A stretch of 64,000 bases of DNA from an uncultured Clostridium sp. (lineage in GTDB: Bacteria; Bacillota; Clostridia; Lachnospirales; Lachnospiraceae): contig UPYT01000006.1 in assembly GCA_900538475.1 (NCBI GenBank), forward strand, positions 61,218-125,217. The letters run 5' to 3'. Positions 27,569 to 37,780 of this stretch are shown piece after piece. A program made the position numbers and the translations under genes. Numbering within the stretch: the first letter of the stretch is position 1; the number at the start of each line of letters is the position of its first letter. The notes beneath the pieces were generated by a model. That model ran no database searches, was not told the DNA's origin, and saw only the letters and a program-made list of their open reading frames with translations.

Positions 27569-27690
27569 CGCAATATGGCTGAACTGTTATAAATTAACAG
27601 CATAGAATAACAGTGCAGGAGTGAATCCTGCCAGACGAAGGAGGGCGATAATCAATTAATAAGGAGCTGTTTCAAATTATAGTTTCAGGT

Positions 27691-28449
27691 GTGATGATTC
27701 CGTTTCTGGGTACGGCCCTGGGAGCGGCGTGTGTGTTTTTTGTAAAGAATTCCATAAAGCTGTCGGTACACAAGATTCTTCTTGGATTTGCTTCCGGAGT
27801 GATGGTGGCAGCCTCGGTCTGGTCGCTTTTGATTCCGGCTATAGATATGTCTGCTCATCTGGGGCATTTTGCCTTTATTCCAGCTGTAGCCGGTCTGGCG
27901 GTGGGAATGATATTTTTACTTCTGATGGATAAAATGATTCCCCATCTTCACTATGGAAGCCAGGATCCAGAGGGACCGAAAAGCGGCCTGGCAAGAACAA
28001 CCATGCTGGTGTTGGCAGTCACTCTCCACAATATTCCTGAGGGTATGGCAGTTGGTGTGGTATTTGCAGGATTGGTGGCAGGAGATGCTTCTATTTCTGC
28101 AGCAGGAGCTTTTGCTTTGGCTGTGGGAATTGCCATTCAGAATTTTCCTGAGGGCGCGATTATTTCTCTTCCCCTGCGAAGCGGCGGAATGGGGAGAAAA
28201 AGAGCCTTTCTTATGGGAGCCTTATCTGGTATTGTAGAGCCTATTGGCGCAGTTATTACGATTGCTCTGGCTAAAATTATGTCTCCTATTCTTCCCTACA
28301 CCCTGGCATTTGCAGCAGGTGCTATGCTGTATGTGGTGGTAGAGGAGCTGATTCCAGAATCCTCAGAGGGAGATCATTCGGATAAAGGAACCCTGGGATT
28401 TGCTTTGGGATTTATGATTATGATGACGCTGGATGTAGCGCTTGGATAA
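27691..28449 (+). CDS. ZIP family metal transporter
   Basis: A 252-residue (or longer) membrane protein with about eight helices. ZIP hallmarks are the transmembrane metal motifs VTLHNIPEGMAVGVVFAG and GIAIQNFPEGAIISLPL (HNxPEG and xNxPEG). It imports zinc or related divalent cations. The N-terminus is uncertain. GTG 27691 lacks a ribosome site, yet homology seems to extend upstream through ELFQIIVSG, and AAGGAGGG at 27638-27645 is nine bases from an in-frame ATT (27655). A rare ATT start is possible. Confidence 0.87.
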   Translation: MMIPFLGTALGAACVFFVKNSIKLSVHKILLGFASGVMVAASVWSLLIPAIDMSAHLGHFAFIPAVAGLAVGMIFLLLMDKMIPHLHYGSQDPEGPKSGLARTTMLVLAVTLHNIPEGMAVGVVFAGLVAGDASISAAGAFALAVGIAIQNFPEGAIISLPLRSGGMGRKRAFLMGALSGIVEPIGAVITIALAKIMSPILPYTLAFAAGAMLYVVVEELIPESSEGDHSDKGTLGFALGFMIMMTLDVALG

Positions 28450-28480
28450 AATAGATAGAAAAAAGACAAAGGAGGAGCTT

Positions 28481-29500
28481 ATGACACAAAAAGAAGTGCT
28501 GGAGCAGGCGAGAGCCTGCCTGGGAAAATACTGTAAGGGGTGCGCAGTCTGTGACGGAAGAGTCTGCAGAAACCAGATACCGGGACCGGGGGCAAAGGGT
28601 GCAGGTGATACGGCTATCCGGAATTACGATAAATGGAAGGAAATCCGGGTGCAGATGGATACCATCTGTGAAAACCGTCCGGCTGATACCCGGTTTCAGA
28701 TGTTTGGCCGTACCTTTGCCTATCCATTTTTTGCAGGGCCTGTGGGCGCTGTCAATCTTCATTATGGAGAAAAGTATAACGATGCCACATACAATGATGT
28801 GCTGGTGAGAGCCTGCGCATCAGCCGGCATCGCGGCGTTTACCGGTGATGGAACGGATCCGAAGGTGATGGAGGCAGCGGCAGCGGCGGTGGGAGCGGCA
28901 GACGGGATGGGAGTTCCTGTTATCAAGCCCTGGAACCGGGAAACCATAAGGGAGAAGATGGAGCTGGTTCGCCAGTCAGGAGCCTTTGCGGCAGCGATGG
29001 ACATTGACGCTGCAGGACTGCCGTTTTTGAAGAATATGACACCGCCGGCAGGAAGCAAGACTGTGGCAGAGCTGGCTGAAATTATCCAGGATGCAGGAGT
29101 TCCTTTTATTGTAAAAGGAGTTATGACCGTGAAGGGAGCTTTGAAGGCAAAAGAGGCAGGGGCTTCTGCGATTGTAGTATCAAACCACGGCGGACGTGTT
29201 CTGGATCAGTGTCCGGCTACAGCAGAGGTGCTGGAGGATATTGCAGAGGCAGTAGGAGATTCCATGACGGTTCTTGTAGACGGAGGAATCCGCAGTGGAG
29301 TGGATATTTTCAAGGCGCTTGCTCTGGGAGCAGACGGAGTACTGATCTGCCGCCCCTTTGTGACAGCAGTGTACGGCGGTGCAGAGGAAGGAGCCAGAGA
29401 GCTGATTGATCGTTTGGGTGCAGAGCTGAAGGATACGATGGCTATGTGCGGGGCCTCTTCGCTGGAGGAAATCAGCCGGGATATGATCTGGAAACCATAA
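28481..29500 (+). CDS. FMN-dependent alpha-hydroxy-acid oxidising protein
   Basis: A 339-residue TIM-barrel flavoenzyme of the lactate/glycolate oxidase superfamily. Visible features are VKGVMTVKGALKAKEAGASAIVVSNHGGRVLD (FMN lysine and catalytic His-Gly-Gly-Arg) and LVDGGIRSGVDIFKALALGADGVLICRP (FMN phosphate site). The N-terminus is Cys-rich, with five cysteines in CLGKYCKGCAVCDGRVC, a feature of the clostridial subgroup that could bind a metal or cluster. The substrate is unknown. ATG 28481 follows AAAGGAGG. An upstream in-frame ATG-like extension is unsupported. Confidence 0.85.
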   Translation: MTQKEVLEQARACLGKYCKGCAVCDGRVCRNQIPGPGAKGAGDTAIRNYDKWKEIRVQMDTICENRPADTRFQMFGRTFAYPFFAGPVGAVNLHYGEKYNDATYNDVLVRACASAGIAAFTGDGTDPKVMEAAAAAVGAADGMGVPVIKPWNRETIREKMELVRQSGAFAAAMDIDAAGLPFLKNMTPPAGSKTVAELAEIIQDAGVPFIVKGVMTVKGALKAKEAGASAIVVSNHGGRVLDQCPATAEVLEDIAEAVGDSMTVLVDGGIRSGVDIFKALALGADGVLICRPFVTAVYGGAEEGARELIDRLGAELKDTMAMCGASSLEEISRDMIWKP

Positions 29501-29533
29501 CCTGAAGTAATAGTAAACATTACCTATATATAG

Positions 29534-29562
29534 TTGACAAATAATATTCTCATTGTTATGAT
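29534..29562 (+). promoter_or_regulatory. Sigma-A promoter for ilvN
   Basis: TTGACA (29534-29539), 17 bp, TATGAT (29557-29562), about 30 bp before the ilvN start. There is no leader long enough for a T-box or attenuator. Confidence 0.75.
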
Positions 29563-29592
29563 TGATTGTACTTGATAGAAAGGGTGAAAGCC

Positions 29593-31162
<1,570 letters not shown>

Positions 31163-31190
31163 AACTGTAAAAACGCTTATAAAAAATGGA

Positions 31191-31226
31191 AAATCGCTGT
31201 GCAGTGTGAAGCTGTACAGCGATTTT
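31191..31226. terminator. Bidirectional terminator between ilvC and LysR
   Basis: AAATCGCTGTGCAG (31191-31204) pairs with CTGTACAGCGATTT (31212-31225), with one mismatch. T-rich runs lie on both sides. It sits between convergent genes. Confidence 0.75.
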
Positions 31227-31269
31227 GTGAATCCGCAGATAAAAATTGCAACTGAACTGTTACAAAGAG

Positions 31270-32163
31270 TTACAGATGCGTTTCCCTGCAGTAATCCAGA
31301 AAGGTTTCCAGAGCCCGTGTGGTGCGGCCGCTGTGGTATACAAAGCCAACCGTTCGTTTGCGGATGGGAGGCTCCAGGGGAAGCTGAATGAGCTTTCCCT
31401 GCTCCAGATCTTCTTTAACAAATTCTTTGATAACGCATCCGATTCCAAGACCAATTCTTGCAAACTCAATCAGCAGATCCATAGTTGTTACTTCCAGATA
31501 GTTATTGACTGTAATCTGGTGGAGGGACATATATTCGTCAATATAATTCCTGGTAACATTATTTTTATCCAGCAGCATAATATTTCCGGATTGGAATATG
31601 TTGGAATCTCCGCCTTCCCTGAGGCGTAGATTTTCCAGATAGGAAGGAGTTGCGGCGAAAATATCTTCAATCTGAGTAATCGGGATAAATACAATGTTTT
31701 TCTGAGGCTTTGGTTCCGCCACCAGCCCCAGATCAATTCTCTGCTGCTCCAGCTTGGAAAGAGTATGGGCGGAGGACTGGTTTTCGATGGTGATTTTGAT
31801 ATGGGGATATTGTTCGATAAAGCCCTTGAGGTAATTGACCATAATAAATCGGCACAGGGTATTGCTGACACCAATATGGATATGGCCGAGGTTAAATTCC
31901 CGAATGCGCTTGAGCTCCTGTTCGCCGATGGAAAGCTGCTCGAAGGCAGCTCTGGTATGCTCAAACAGCACCTGCCCTTCTTCTGTCAGCTGCACGCCCC
32001 GGGAATTGCGGGTGAAAAGAGAGGTATGCAGGCTGTCTTCCAGTTTGCTGATAGATTTGCTGATAGCCGGCTGGCTGATGTAAAGCTCCTTGGCAGCCCT
32101 GGAAATATTTCCGGCTATGGCTACGGCATAAAAAATACGGTACTGGGATAGATTCTGGTCCAT
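31270..32163 (-). CDS. LysR family transcriptional regulator
   Basis: A 297-residue regulator. The helix-turn-helix is in YAVAIAGNISRAAKELYISQPAISKSISKLEDSL, followed by an effector domain. The start at 32163 yields MDQNLSQYRIF, with AGGAGG about 14 bases upstream. It is divergent from the leuD-leuC-leuD-leuC operon, with overlapping regulatory sequence between them (inverted repeats at 32188-32207 and 32210-32226). It probably regulates that operon, perhaps in response to a branched-chain pathway intermediate. The effector is not known. Confidence 0.88.
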   Translation of the reverse strand: MDQNLSQYRIFYAVAIAGNISRAAKELYISQPAISKSISKLEDSLHTSLFTRNSRGVQLTEEGQVLFEHTRAAFEQLSIGEQELKRIREFNLGHIHIGVSNTLCRFIMVNYLKGFIEQYPHIKITIENQSSAHTLSKLEQQRIDLGLVAEPKPQKNIVFIPITQIEDIFAATPSYLENLRLREGGDSNIFQSGNIMLLDKNNVTRNYIDEYMSLHQITVNNYLEVTTMDLLIEFARIGLGIGCVIKEFVKEDLEQGKLIQLPLEPPIRKRTVGFVYHSGRTTRALETFLDYCRETHL

Positions 32164-32187
32164 AAAATGTCTGTATAACCTCCTGTT

Positions 32188-32226
32188 ATAATATATATGA
32201 GTATTATCTATTGTCATTATAACAAT
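32188..32226. promoter_or_regulatory. Two inverted repeats, candidate LysR operators
   Basis: ATAATA-N8-TATTAT (32188-32207) and ATTGT-N7-ACAAT (32210-32226) lie back to back between the divergent LysR and leuD genes. The second overlaps the -35 of the leuD promoter. Both have T-N11-A-like symmetry. Confidence 0.5.
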
Positions 32227-32240
32227 GGAAATGATATAAT
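32211..32240 (+). promoter_or_regulatory. Promoter of the leuD-leuC operon
   Basis: TTGTCA (32211-32216), an 18-bp spacer and TATAAT (32235-32240) read toward leuD. The overlap with an inverted repeat suggests regulation by the divergent LysR protein. Confidence 0.65.
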
Positions 32241-32305
32241 ACAATCAATTCGTGAAAAAATTTGTCTGCCGGTTTCTTGATCAGGGCAGAAAACAGGAGG
32301 GAACT

Positions 32306-32788
32306 ATGTCATCAGGTAAAATTTTTAAGTTTCACAACGACCTGGATACCGATCAGATTATTGCATCTCAGTACCTTTTGCTTCCCAGCATTGATGAGAT
32401 GAAGGATCATACATTTGAATCTCTGGATCCGGATTTTCCCAAAAAGGTGAAACCCGGCGATTACGTAGTGGGCGGAGAAAATTTTGGCTGCGGCTCTTCC
32501 AGAGAGCAGGCTCCCAGTGTGTTAAAGGCTCTTGGGGTAAAGGCCGTTGTGGCCAAGTCCTTTGCCCGGATTTTTTACCGGAATGCCATTAATATTGGAC
32601 TTCCTGTAATTGTGTGCAAGGAGCTCCCGGACGCGGTAAAAACAGGAGATGAAATGGAACTTTCTATGACTGACGGCACAGCAAAGGCAAATGGCGTCAG
32701 CTATGCCTGTACCAAGCTGCCGCCTTATATGCAGCAGATTTTAAATCAGGGCGGACTGATTGCATCACTGAATAAGGAGGAGGCATAG
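32306..32788 (+). CDS. leuD: 3-isopropylmalate dehydratase small subunit, copy 1
   Basis: A 160-residue swivelling domain of the aconitase superfamily. Features are FHNDLDTDQIIASQYL at the start and GGENFGCGSSREQAPSVLKALGV, the substrate-contact loop. With the large subunit it isomerises 2-isopropylmalate to 3-isopropylmalate in leucine synthesis, or acts on a related hydroxy acid. ATG 32306 follows AGGAGGG. It is the first gene of a four-gene leuD-leuC-leuD-leuC operon. Confidence 0.88.
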   Translation: MSSGKIFKFHNDLDTDQIIASQYLLLPSIDEMKDHTFESLDPDFPKKVKPGDYVVGGENFGCGSSREQAPSVLKALGVKAVVAKSFARIFYRNAINIGLPVIVCKELPDAVKTGDEMELSMTDGTAKANGVSYACTKLPPYMQQILNQGGLIASLNKEEA

Positions 32789-32791
32789 GCC

Positions 32792-34042
32792 ATGGGAATG
32801 ACAATTGCAGAGAAGATAATAGCCCGGGCAGCCGGAGTAGATCAGGTTCGGGCAGGGGACATTCATACAGTAACGCTGGATCGGATGATGAGCAATGATG
32901 GAACGACGCATCTGACTGTGGACATGTACCACAGTAAATTAAAAAATCCCCGGATTGCGGATCCTGGCAAAATGGTATTTATTGTGGATCACAACGTACC
33001 CTCTGACAGTCCCAAAACAGCAGCATCCCAGAAGAAAATGCGGGATTTTGCAAGAGAGCACGGAATTGATTTCTGGGAGGGAAAGGGCGTTTGCCATCAG
33101 ATTATGATGGAGAATTATGTCTGTCCTGGAGAGCTGATTTTCGGAGCGGACAGCCACACCTGCACCTACGGCGCTCTGGGCGCTTTTGGAACGGGAGTGG
33201 GATGTACAGATCTTCTTTACGGTATGGTAACAGGGACCTCCTGGGTTCTGGTTCCGGAAACAGTGAAATTTAATCTGATCGGAAAGCTTCCAGAGGGCGT
33301 GTATCCCAGAGATTTGATGCTGACCATTATCGGTAAGATTGGAGCCAATGGGGTGAATTATCAGGTAATGGAGTTTACGGGAGACGGGGCAAAGACATTA
33401 AGCGTCAATGACAGAATGGTGCTCTGCAATCTGGCGGTAGAGGCAGGCGCAAAGACTGCCATTTTTGAGGCAGATGAGATTGCTATGGAATATCTTCGAG
33501 AAAGAGGACGGGAGCCGAAGGCTGTTTTTCACAGTGATGAAGATGCAGTTTATGTACGGGAATATACCTTTGATTTGTCTCAGATTGAGCCTGTGGCTGC
33601 ACGACCTGATTTTGTGGATGATGTGGTACCGGCAAAAGAGGTATGCGGGATCCGGATTGATGAGGCATTTTTAGGCTCCTGCAATAACGGAAGAATTGAT
33701 GATCTCCGGGTAGGCGCTTCTGTCTTAAAGGGAAGAAGAGTAGCGGATCATGTACGTTTTCTGGTGGTTCCGGCCAGCCAGGAGGTATATCTGCAGGCAC
33801 TGGAGGAAGGCCTGATTTCTGTTTTCATGGAAAGCGGAGCTATTGTCATGAATCCCAACTGCAGTGTCTGCTGGGGCAGCTGTCAGGGTGTTATTGGAGA
33901 AAATGAGGTTTTGATCAGCACAGGAACAAGGAATTTCAAAGGACGGGCAGGACATCCCAGCTCGAAGGTATATCTGGGATCAGCGGCTACAGTGACTGCG
34001 TCTGCGGTGAAGGGTGAGATCTGCACAGCAGATATGCTGTAG
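32792..34042 (+). CDS. leuC: 3-isopropylmalate dehydratase large subunit, copy 1
   Basis: A 416-residue [4Fe-4S] aconitase-family large subunit of the short (LeuC2/HacA) type. The DSHTCTYGALGAFGTGVG region and two cysteines of a CxxC (NCSVCWG) with an upstream GSCNNGR provide the cluster ligands. The usual GSCTNGR is altered to GSCNNGR, which could mark a changed substrate preference. It starts three bases after leuD copy 1. Confidence 0.85.
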   Translation: MGMTIAEKIIARAAGVDQVRAGDIHTVTLDRMMSNDGTTHLTVDMYHSKLKNPRIADPGKMVFIVDHNVPSDSPKTAASQKKMRDFAREHGIDFWEGKGVCHQIMMENYVCPGELIFGADSHTCTYGALGAFGTGVGCTDLLYGMVTGTSWVLVPETVKFNLIGKLPEGVYPRDLMLTIIGKIGANGVNYQVMEFTGDGAKTLSVNDRMVLCNLAVEAGAKTAIFEADEIAMEYLRERGREPKAVFHSDEDAVYVREYTFDLSQIEPVAARPDFVDDVVPAKEVCGIRIDEAFLGSCNNGRIDDLRVGASVLKGRRVADHVRFLVVPASQEVYLQALEEGLISVFMESGAIVMNPNCSVCWGSCQGVIGENEVLISTGTRNFKGRAGHPSSKVYLGSAATVTASAVKGEICTADML

Positions 34043-34080
34043 AAGAAAACCGGAAATCAAAACAGGAAGGACTACAATAT

Positions 34081-34572
34081 ATGGAACAGTTTACAGGAAG
34101 AGTATGGGTGCTGGGAGATGATATTGATACAGATATTATTATTCCAACCGAATACCTTGCGTTAAAAACCATAGAGGATATGAAGCAGTACGGCTTTTCT
34201 CCCCTGCGTCCGGAGCTGGCCGGACAGATTCAGCCGGGAGACATGATTGTGGCAGGGAAAAATTTTGGCTGCGGCTCCTCAAGAGAGCAGGCGCCGGAGG
34301 TGATTAAGGCCTTGGGAATCCGGTGTATTATTGCCAGATCCTTTGCCCGGATCTTTTTCCGTAATTCTATTAATAACGGGCTTCTTTTGATCGAACAGCC
34401 GGATTTGCGGGATGCGGTGGAAGAGGGAGACACGATTACAGTAACGGTAAATCAGGATATTGAGCATAAGGGAGCTCGTTACCCGATTGCAGCGCTGCCG
34501 GACAATCTGGTGGAAATTATTCAGGCAGGCGGTCTTGTGAAGGCCATGCAGAAAAGAAACGGACGGAACTGA
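34081..34572 (+). CDS. leuD: 3-isopropylmalate dehydratase small subunit, copy 2
   Basis: A 163-residue paralogue of the upstream leuD. It shares DDIDTDIIIPTEYLALKTIEDM at the N-terminus and KNFGCGSSREQAPEVIKALGIRCIIARSFARIFFRNS in the core. Together with the next gene it forms a second complete aconitase-type pair. It may be the authentic leucine enzyme, or an enzyme for another 2- or 3-hydroxy acid such as citramalate or dimethylmalate. This cannot be settled from the sequence alone. Confidence 0.85.
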   Translation: MEQFTGRVWVLGDDIDTDIIIPTEYLALKTIEDMKQYGFSPLRPELAGQIQPGDMIVAGKNFGCGSSREQAPEVIKALGIRCIIARSFARIFFRNSINNGLLLIEQPDLRDAVEEGDTITVTVNQDIEHKGARYPIAALPDNLVEIIQAGGLVKAMQKRNGRN

Positions 34573-34588
34573 GAAGGAGAGAAGCTCT

Positions 34589-35857
34589 ATGGGACAGACA
34601 ATCATTGAAAAAATCATTGCCCGGAATATCGGTGCTTCTTTTGTGAAGCCGGGAGACATTGTAACGGTTCATGCAGACCGGGTGATGCTGGATGATATTA
34701 TGATTCCCTTTATTGTGGAAAAGTTTAAAGAGATGGGATTTCCGAAAATCTGGGATCCGGATAAGGTGGTGCTGATTTATGATCACCTGGTTCCGGCCAG
34801 TCAGCAGGATGATGTCCGCCATTACCGGGTGGGCGATGCCTTTGCTGCAGAATACGGAATTAAAAATCTCCACAGAAGCGATGGAATCTGCCATCAGCTG
34901 ATGACAGAGGCTGGCTATGTGAAGCCGGGAGACGTGGTATTCGGTACCGACAGCCATACAACAACCTACGGCTGCGTGGGCGCTTTTTCTACTGGAATTG
35001 GCTATACGGAAATGGCGGCGATTCTGGGAACGGGGACTTTGTGGGTAAAGGTGCCGGAGACTATTCGGATCTGCATTGAAGGAAATCTGCCGGAGGGTGT
35101 CATGTCAAAGGATGTGATTCTTCGGATTATCGGAGATCTGGGGGCAGACGGCGCGACCTACCGTTGTCTGGAATTTACCGGCAGCGCAGTGGAGGCCATG
35201 ACGGTTTCTAGCAGGATGACAATGGCTAATATGGCAATTGAAGCAGGAGCAAAGTGTGCGGTCTTTTCACCGGATGAAAAAACGGCAGAATACTGTGATA
35301 TCCGGCTGGATGAATTCCAGAAGCAGTTAAAGAGTGATGAGGATGCGTCTTATTTTAAGACAATGACCTACCGGGCAGAGGATTTTGTTCCGGTTATGGC
35401 ATGTCCTTCTCAGGTGGACAAAATCAGGGATGTCAGTGAACTGGAGGGCATTGCCATTGATCAGGTCTTTATCGGATCCTGTACCAACGGACGTCTGGAG
35501 GATCTGGCAGCGGCAGCGCAGGTTCTGAAGGGCAGGAAAACAGCAGATTTTGTAAAGCTGATTGTGACCCCGGCCAGTCGGAAGGTATATGAGGAAGCGG
35601 CAAAGCAGGGCATACTGAAAGTTCTTGCAGAAGCAGGAGCTGTGATTACCCATCCAGGCTGTGGGCTATGCTGTGGACGTACCGGCGGTATTTTAAGCGA
35701 CGGAGAGCGGGTTGTAGCTACAAACAACAGAAATTTCCTGGGGCGTATGGGAACCTCAAAGGTGGAAATTTATCTGGCATCTCCCGCAACGGCAGCAGCC
35801 TGTGCTGTGGCAGGAAAAATTGTTTCTGCACAGACAGTGGAAAAATCAGTCAGATAA
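34589..35857 (+). CDS. leuC: 3-isopropylmalate dehydratase large subunit, copy 2
   Basis: A 422-residue aconitase-family large subunit. Cluster ligands are visible in GSCTNGR and in HPGCGLCCGRTGG (CxxC with an extra adjacent Cys). The GTDSHTTTYGCVGAFSTGIGYTEMAAILGTG stretch is conserved. The canonical GSCTNGR contrasts with GSCNNGR of copy 1, so the two large subunits differ at the active-site loop. GAAGGAGAG precedes ATG 34589. It ends the four-gene operon nine bases before ybaK. Confidence 0.87.
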   Translation: MGQTIIEKIIARNIGASFVKPGDIVTVHADRVMLDDIMIPFIVEKFKEMGFPKIWDPDKVVLIYDHLVPASQQDDVRHYRVGDAFAAEYGIKNLHRSDGICHQLMTEAGYVKPGDVVFGTDSHTTTYGCVGAFSTGIGYTEMAAILGTGTLWVKVPETIRICIEGNLPEGVMSKDVILRIIGDLGADGATYRCLEFTGSAVEAMTVSSRMTMANMAIEAGAKCAVFSPDEKTAEYCDIRLDEFQKQLKSDEDASYFKTMTYRAEDFVPVMACPSQVDKIRDVSELEGIAIDQVFIGSCTNGRLEDLAAAAQVLKGRKTADFVKLIVTPASRKVYEEAAKQGILKVLAEAGAVITHPGCGLCCGRTGGILSDGERVVATNNRNFLGRMGTSKVEIYLASPATAAACAVAGKIVSAQTVEKSVR

Positions 35858-35866
35858 GGAAGCGTC

Positions 35867-36364
35867 ATGAAAACAGGAAAAACAGAAAAAACAGAAAAAA
35901 CAAATGTGATGCGCCTTTTGGATGCAGCAGGGATTCCCTACCGTTCCATGGAGTATCCGGTAGATGAGAATGATTTATCAGGAGTTCATGTGGCAGCAGT
36001 TCTCGGTCAGGATGTGGACACAGTCTTTAAAACTTTGGTTTTAAAAGGGGAAAAGACAGGATATCTGGTTTGCTGTATTCCAGTTGCAGAGGAGCTGGAT
36101 TTAAAAAAGGCTGCAAGAGCAGCAGGAGACAAGAAGGTGGAGATGATTCCCATGAAGGATCTGCTTGCAGTGACCGGATATATTCGGGGCGGCTGTTCTC
36201 CGATAGGAATGAAAAAGAAATTTCCTACTTATATAGAAGAGACGGCAGTGCTGTTTGATGAAATTGCAGTCAGCGCCGGAGTCCGAGGCGCCCAGATTAT
36301 TATAAATCCGGAGAAGCTGAAGGATTATGTGGGAGCCTCTTTTGTCAGTCTTGTACAGGATTGA
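35867..36364 (+). CDS. ybaK: Cys-tRNA(Pro)/Cys-tRNA(Cys) deacylase YbaK/EbsC type
   Basis: A 165-residue editing protein that hydrolyses misacylated Cys-tRNA(Pro). Typical elements are a start VMRLLDAAGIPYRSMEYP, the catalytic-lysine region VFKTLVLKGEKTGYLVCCIPVAEELDLKKAARAAGDKK and GYIRGGCSPIGMKKKFPTYIEETAV. The first dozen residues are a Lys/Thr-rich low-complexity lead (KTGKTEKTEKT), and an internal ATG (35909) is a possible alternative start. It may be transcribed with leuC copy 2. Confidence 0.9.
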   Translation: MKTGKTEKTEKTNVMRLLDAAGIPYRSMEYPVDENDLSGVHVAAVLGQDVDTVFKTLVLKGEKTGYLVCCIPVAEELDLKKAARAAGDKKVEMIPMKDLLAVTGYIRGGCSPIGMKKKFPTYIEETAVLFDEIAVSAGVRGAQIIINPEKLKDYVGASFVSLVQD

Positions 36365-36384
36365 GAAGGGGTATAAAGAAATCG

Positions 36385-36424
36385 AAAATAAGAAAGAAGC
36401 TCGTGCGGGCTTCTTTCTTATTTT
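36385..36424 (+). terminator. Strong rho-independent terminator
   Basis: AAAATAAGAAAGAAGC (36385-36400) and GCTTCTTTCTTATTTT (36409-36424) form a 16-bp perfect stem with an 8-base loop. It lies after ybaK. Confidence 0.88.
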
Positions 36425-36825
36425 GATCCTTTTTCCAAAAGTAACTGTTCTGGACGGGGAGAGGAGGAAAAAAGGAGAAGAAATGTCCGATATCTGTGAA
36501 ATGTGAGACATTGTAAAAAGAGGAAAAAGAAAATGTAACAAAAATTTAATATTTATGTAATATTAAAATGAGAGTATTGAATGAAAACAAGAAGAAATAA
36601 AGACAAAAATAAAGCACTATATACAAAAATTGCAATTGTCGCTTTCAGTCGAAAAGTTATTTATCACAAAAATATGAACGGGTTCTTGACATTCTTGTAA
36701 TACCCCCACTATAATATCAGATGTTACTACAAAACGGGCAATTTTAGGAATCAGATTTTAAATTTGCCAAAAAAAATGGCGAATTTTGGGAATTGCTTAT
36801 TTTGATGAAAAGAAAGGGGTATTGT
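36425..36825 (+). promoter_or_regulatory. AT-rich leader and promoter of the SleB-type hydrolase gene
   Basis: A 400-bp AT-rich gap without genes. TTGACA (36686-36691), 18 bp and TATAAT (36710-36715) form a strong promoter. The ~105-base untranslated leader contains a hairpin-forming AATTTGCCA/TGGCGAATT pair (loop of A residues) about 45 bases before the start codon. No known riboswitch fits; a c-di-AMP (ydaO) motif was looked for and not seen. Confidence 0.65.
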
Positions 36826-37677
36826 ATGTCTTCATTATGCTCATTTCTTCATTCGGTTTGTCAGCTGGTAAAGGTTCTGATGGCTCCGGCCATTACAGTA
36901 ACCAAGCAGATATACCGTTCTTCAGCAGTGATTTTATCAGGGACAGTGATTGTGGCTGTTATGACATTTACATCCGCAGGATTTTCCGGCGGAGGACACA
37001 ATGCCCTGGCTGCATACGCAGAAACCTCCGGCGGGGAGCCGGAAACGGAGGATGTGAAAGAAGAGGAAGAAATCGCAGTGCTTACAGAAGCAAGGATACA
37101 ATTACATCTGACAAATGCAGAAAGTCTGAGAAGCGGTCAGCTGCTGGCGGGGGATACGCTGGCGAAGGGACTGCAGCAGAAAGAGGCAGCAAGAAAAGAA
37201 CGGCTTGCTGTGACAGAACGAACAAGAGAAGAAATCCGTCAGGTGGAAGAGGAGAAAAAACGGCAGGCAGAAAAAGAAGCGGCAAGACAGGCGGCTGTGG
37301 TTTATTATTCGGATCAGGATTATGAGGTTCTGACACGGATTGTAGAGGCAGAAGCAGGAGGCTGTGATACCAAAGGAAGGATTCTGGTAGCAAATGTGGT
37401 GTTAAACCGGGTAAAAAGCAAGGAATTTCCCAATACCATTACGGATGTTGTTTATCAGAAATCTCAGTTTTCACCAGTGTTTGACGGAAGACTGCGCACA
37501 TGCAGAGTTTCAGAAAAAACAGTAGAGGCGGTAAATCGGGCTCTGGAAGGAGAGGATTATTCTCAGGGGGCTTTGTATTTTATGAACCGGAAGCATTCCC
37601 GGTCCAGAAATGTAAGCTGGTTTGATGGAAGTCTCACATTTCTGTTTCAGCATGAAAAGCATGAATTTTTTAAATAA
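36826..37677 (+). CDS. Cell wall hydrolase, SleB/CwlJ family
   Basis: A 283-residue secreted or membrane-attached enzyme. It begins with a membrane segment (about residues 30-52), then an acidic and coiled-coil-like region rich in Glu, Lys and Arg (about 100-155). The hydrolase domain is about residues 160-283, recognised by VLTRIVEAEAGGCDTKGRILVANVVLNRVKSKEFPNTITDVVYQ and the C-terminal YFMNRKHSRSRNVSWFDGSLTF. Members cleave peptidoglycan or cortex in spore germination or growth. ATG 36826 (RBS AAAGGGG) is chosen; ATG 36805 is an alternative. Confidence 0.85.
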   Translation: MSSLCSFLHSVCQLVKVLMAPAITVTKQIYRSSAVILSGTVIVAVMTFTSAGFSGGGHNALAAYAETSGGEPETEDVKEEEEIAVLTEARIQLHLTNAESLRSGQLLAGDTLAKGLQQKEAARKERLAVTERTREEIRQVEEEKKRQAEKEAARQAAVVYYSDQDYEVLTRIVEAEAGGCDTKGRILVANVVLNRVKSKEFPNTITDVVYQKSQFSPVFDGRLRTCRVSEKTVEAVNRALEGEDYSQGALYFMNRKHSRSRNVSWFDGSLTFLFQHEKHEFFK

Positions 37678-37780
37678 AGCCGGCAGAACCGGAGCACTCC
37701 TGAAGGAATTACTCCGGCATCCGGAAACGAAGGGGCTTGACGAAAATCAGCACTCAGGTGCCGTACAAAAAGTGTGTGGC

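Noticed and set aside
29500..29592. T-box or leucine/valine attenuator ahead of ilvN
   Set aside because: The leader is only about 30 bases after a clear promoter; no T-box sequence or terminator pair is visible.
36660..36800. Mobile element ends or IS sequence in the AT-rich gap
   Set aside because: No transposase fragment, terminal inverted repeats or target duplication found; no insertion sequence is recognisable in the whole window.
36716..36825. c-di-AMP (ydaO) riboswitch ahead of the cell wall hydrolase
   Set aside because: The leader is too short and lacks the conserved bases; only one simple hairpin is seen.
36786..37325. 179-codon plus-strand frame overlapping the SleB-type gene
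   Set aside because: Out-of-frame shadow; the alternative frame carries the conserved hydrolase domain and the ribosome site.
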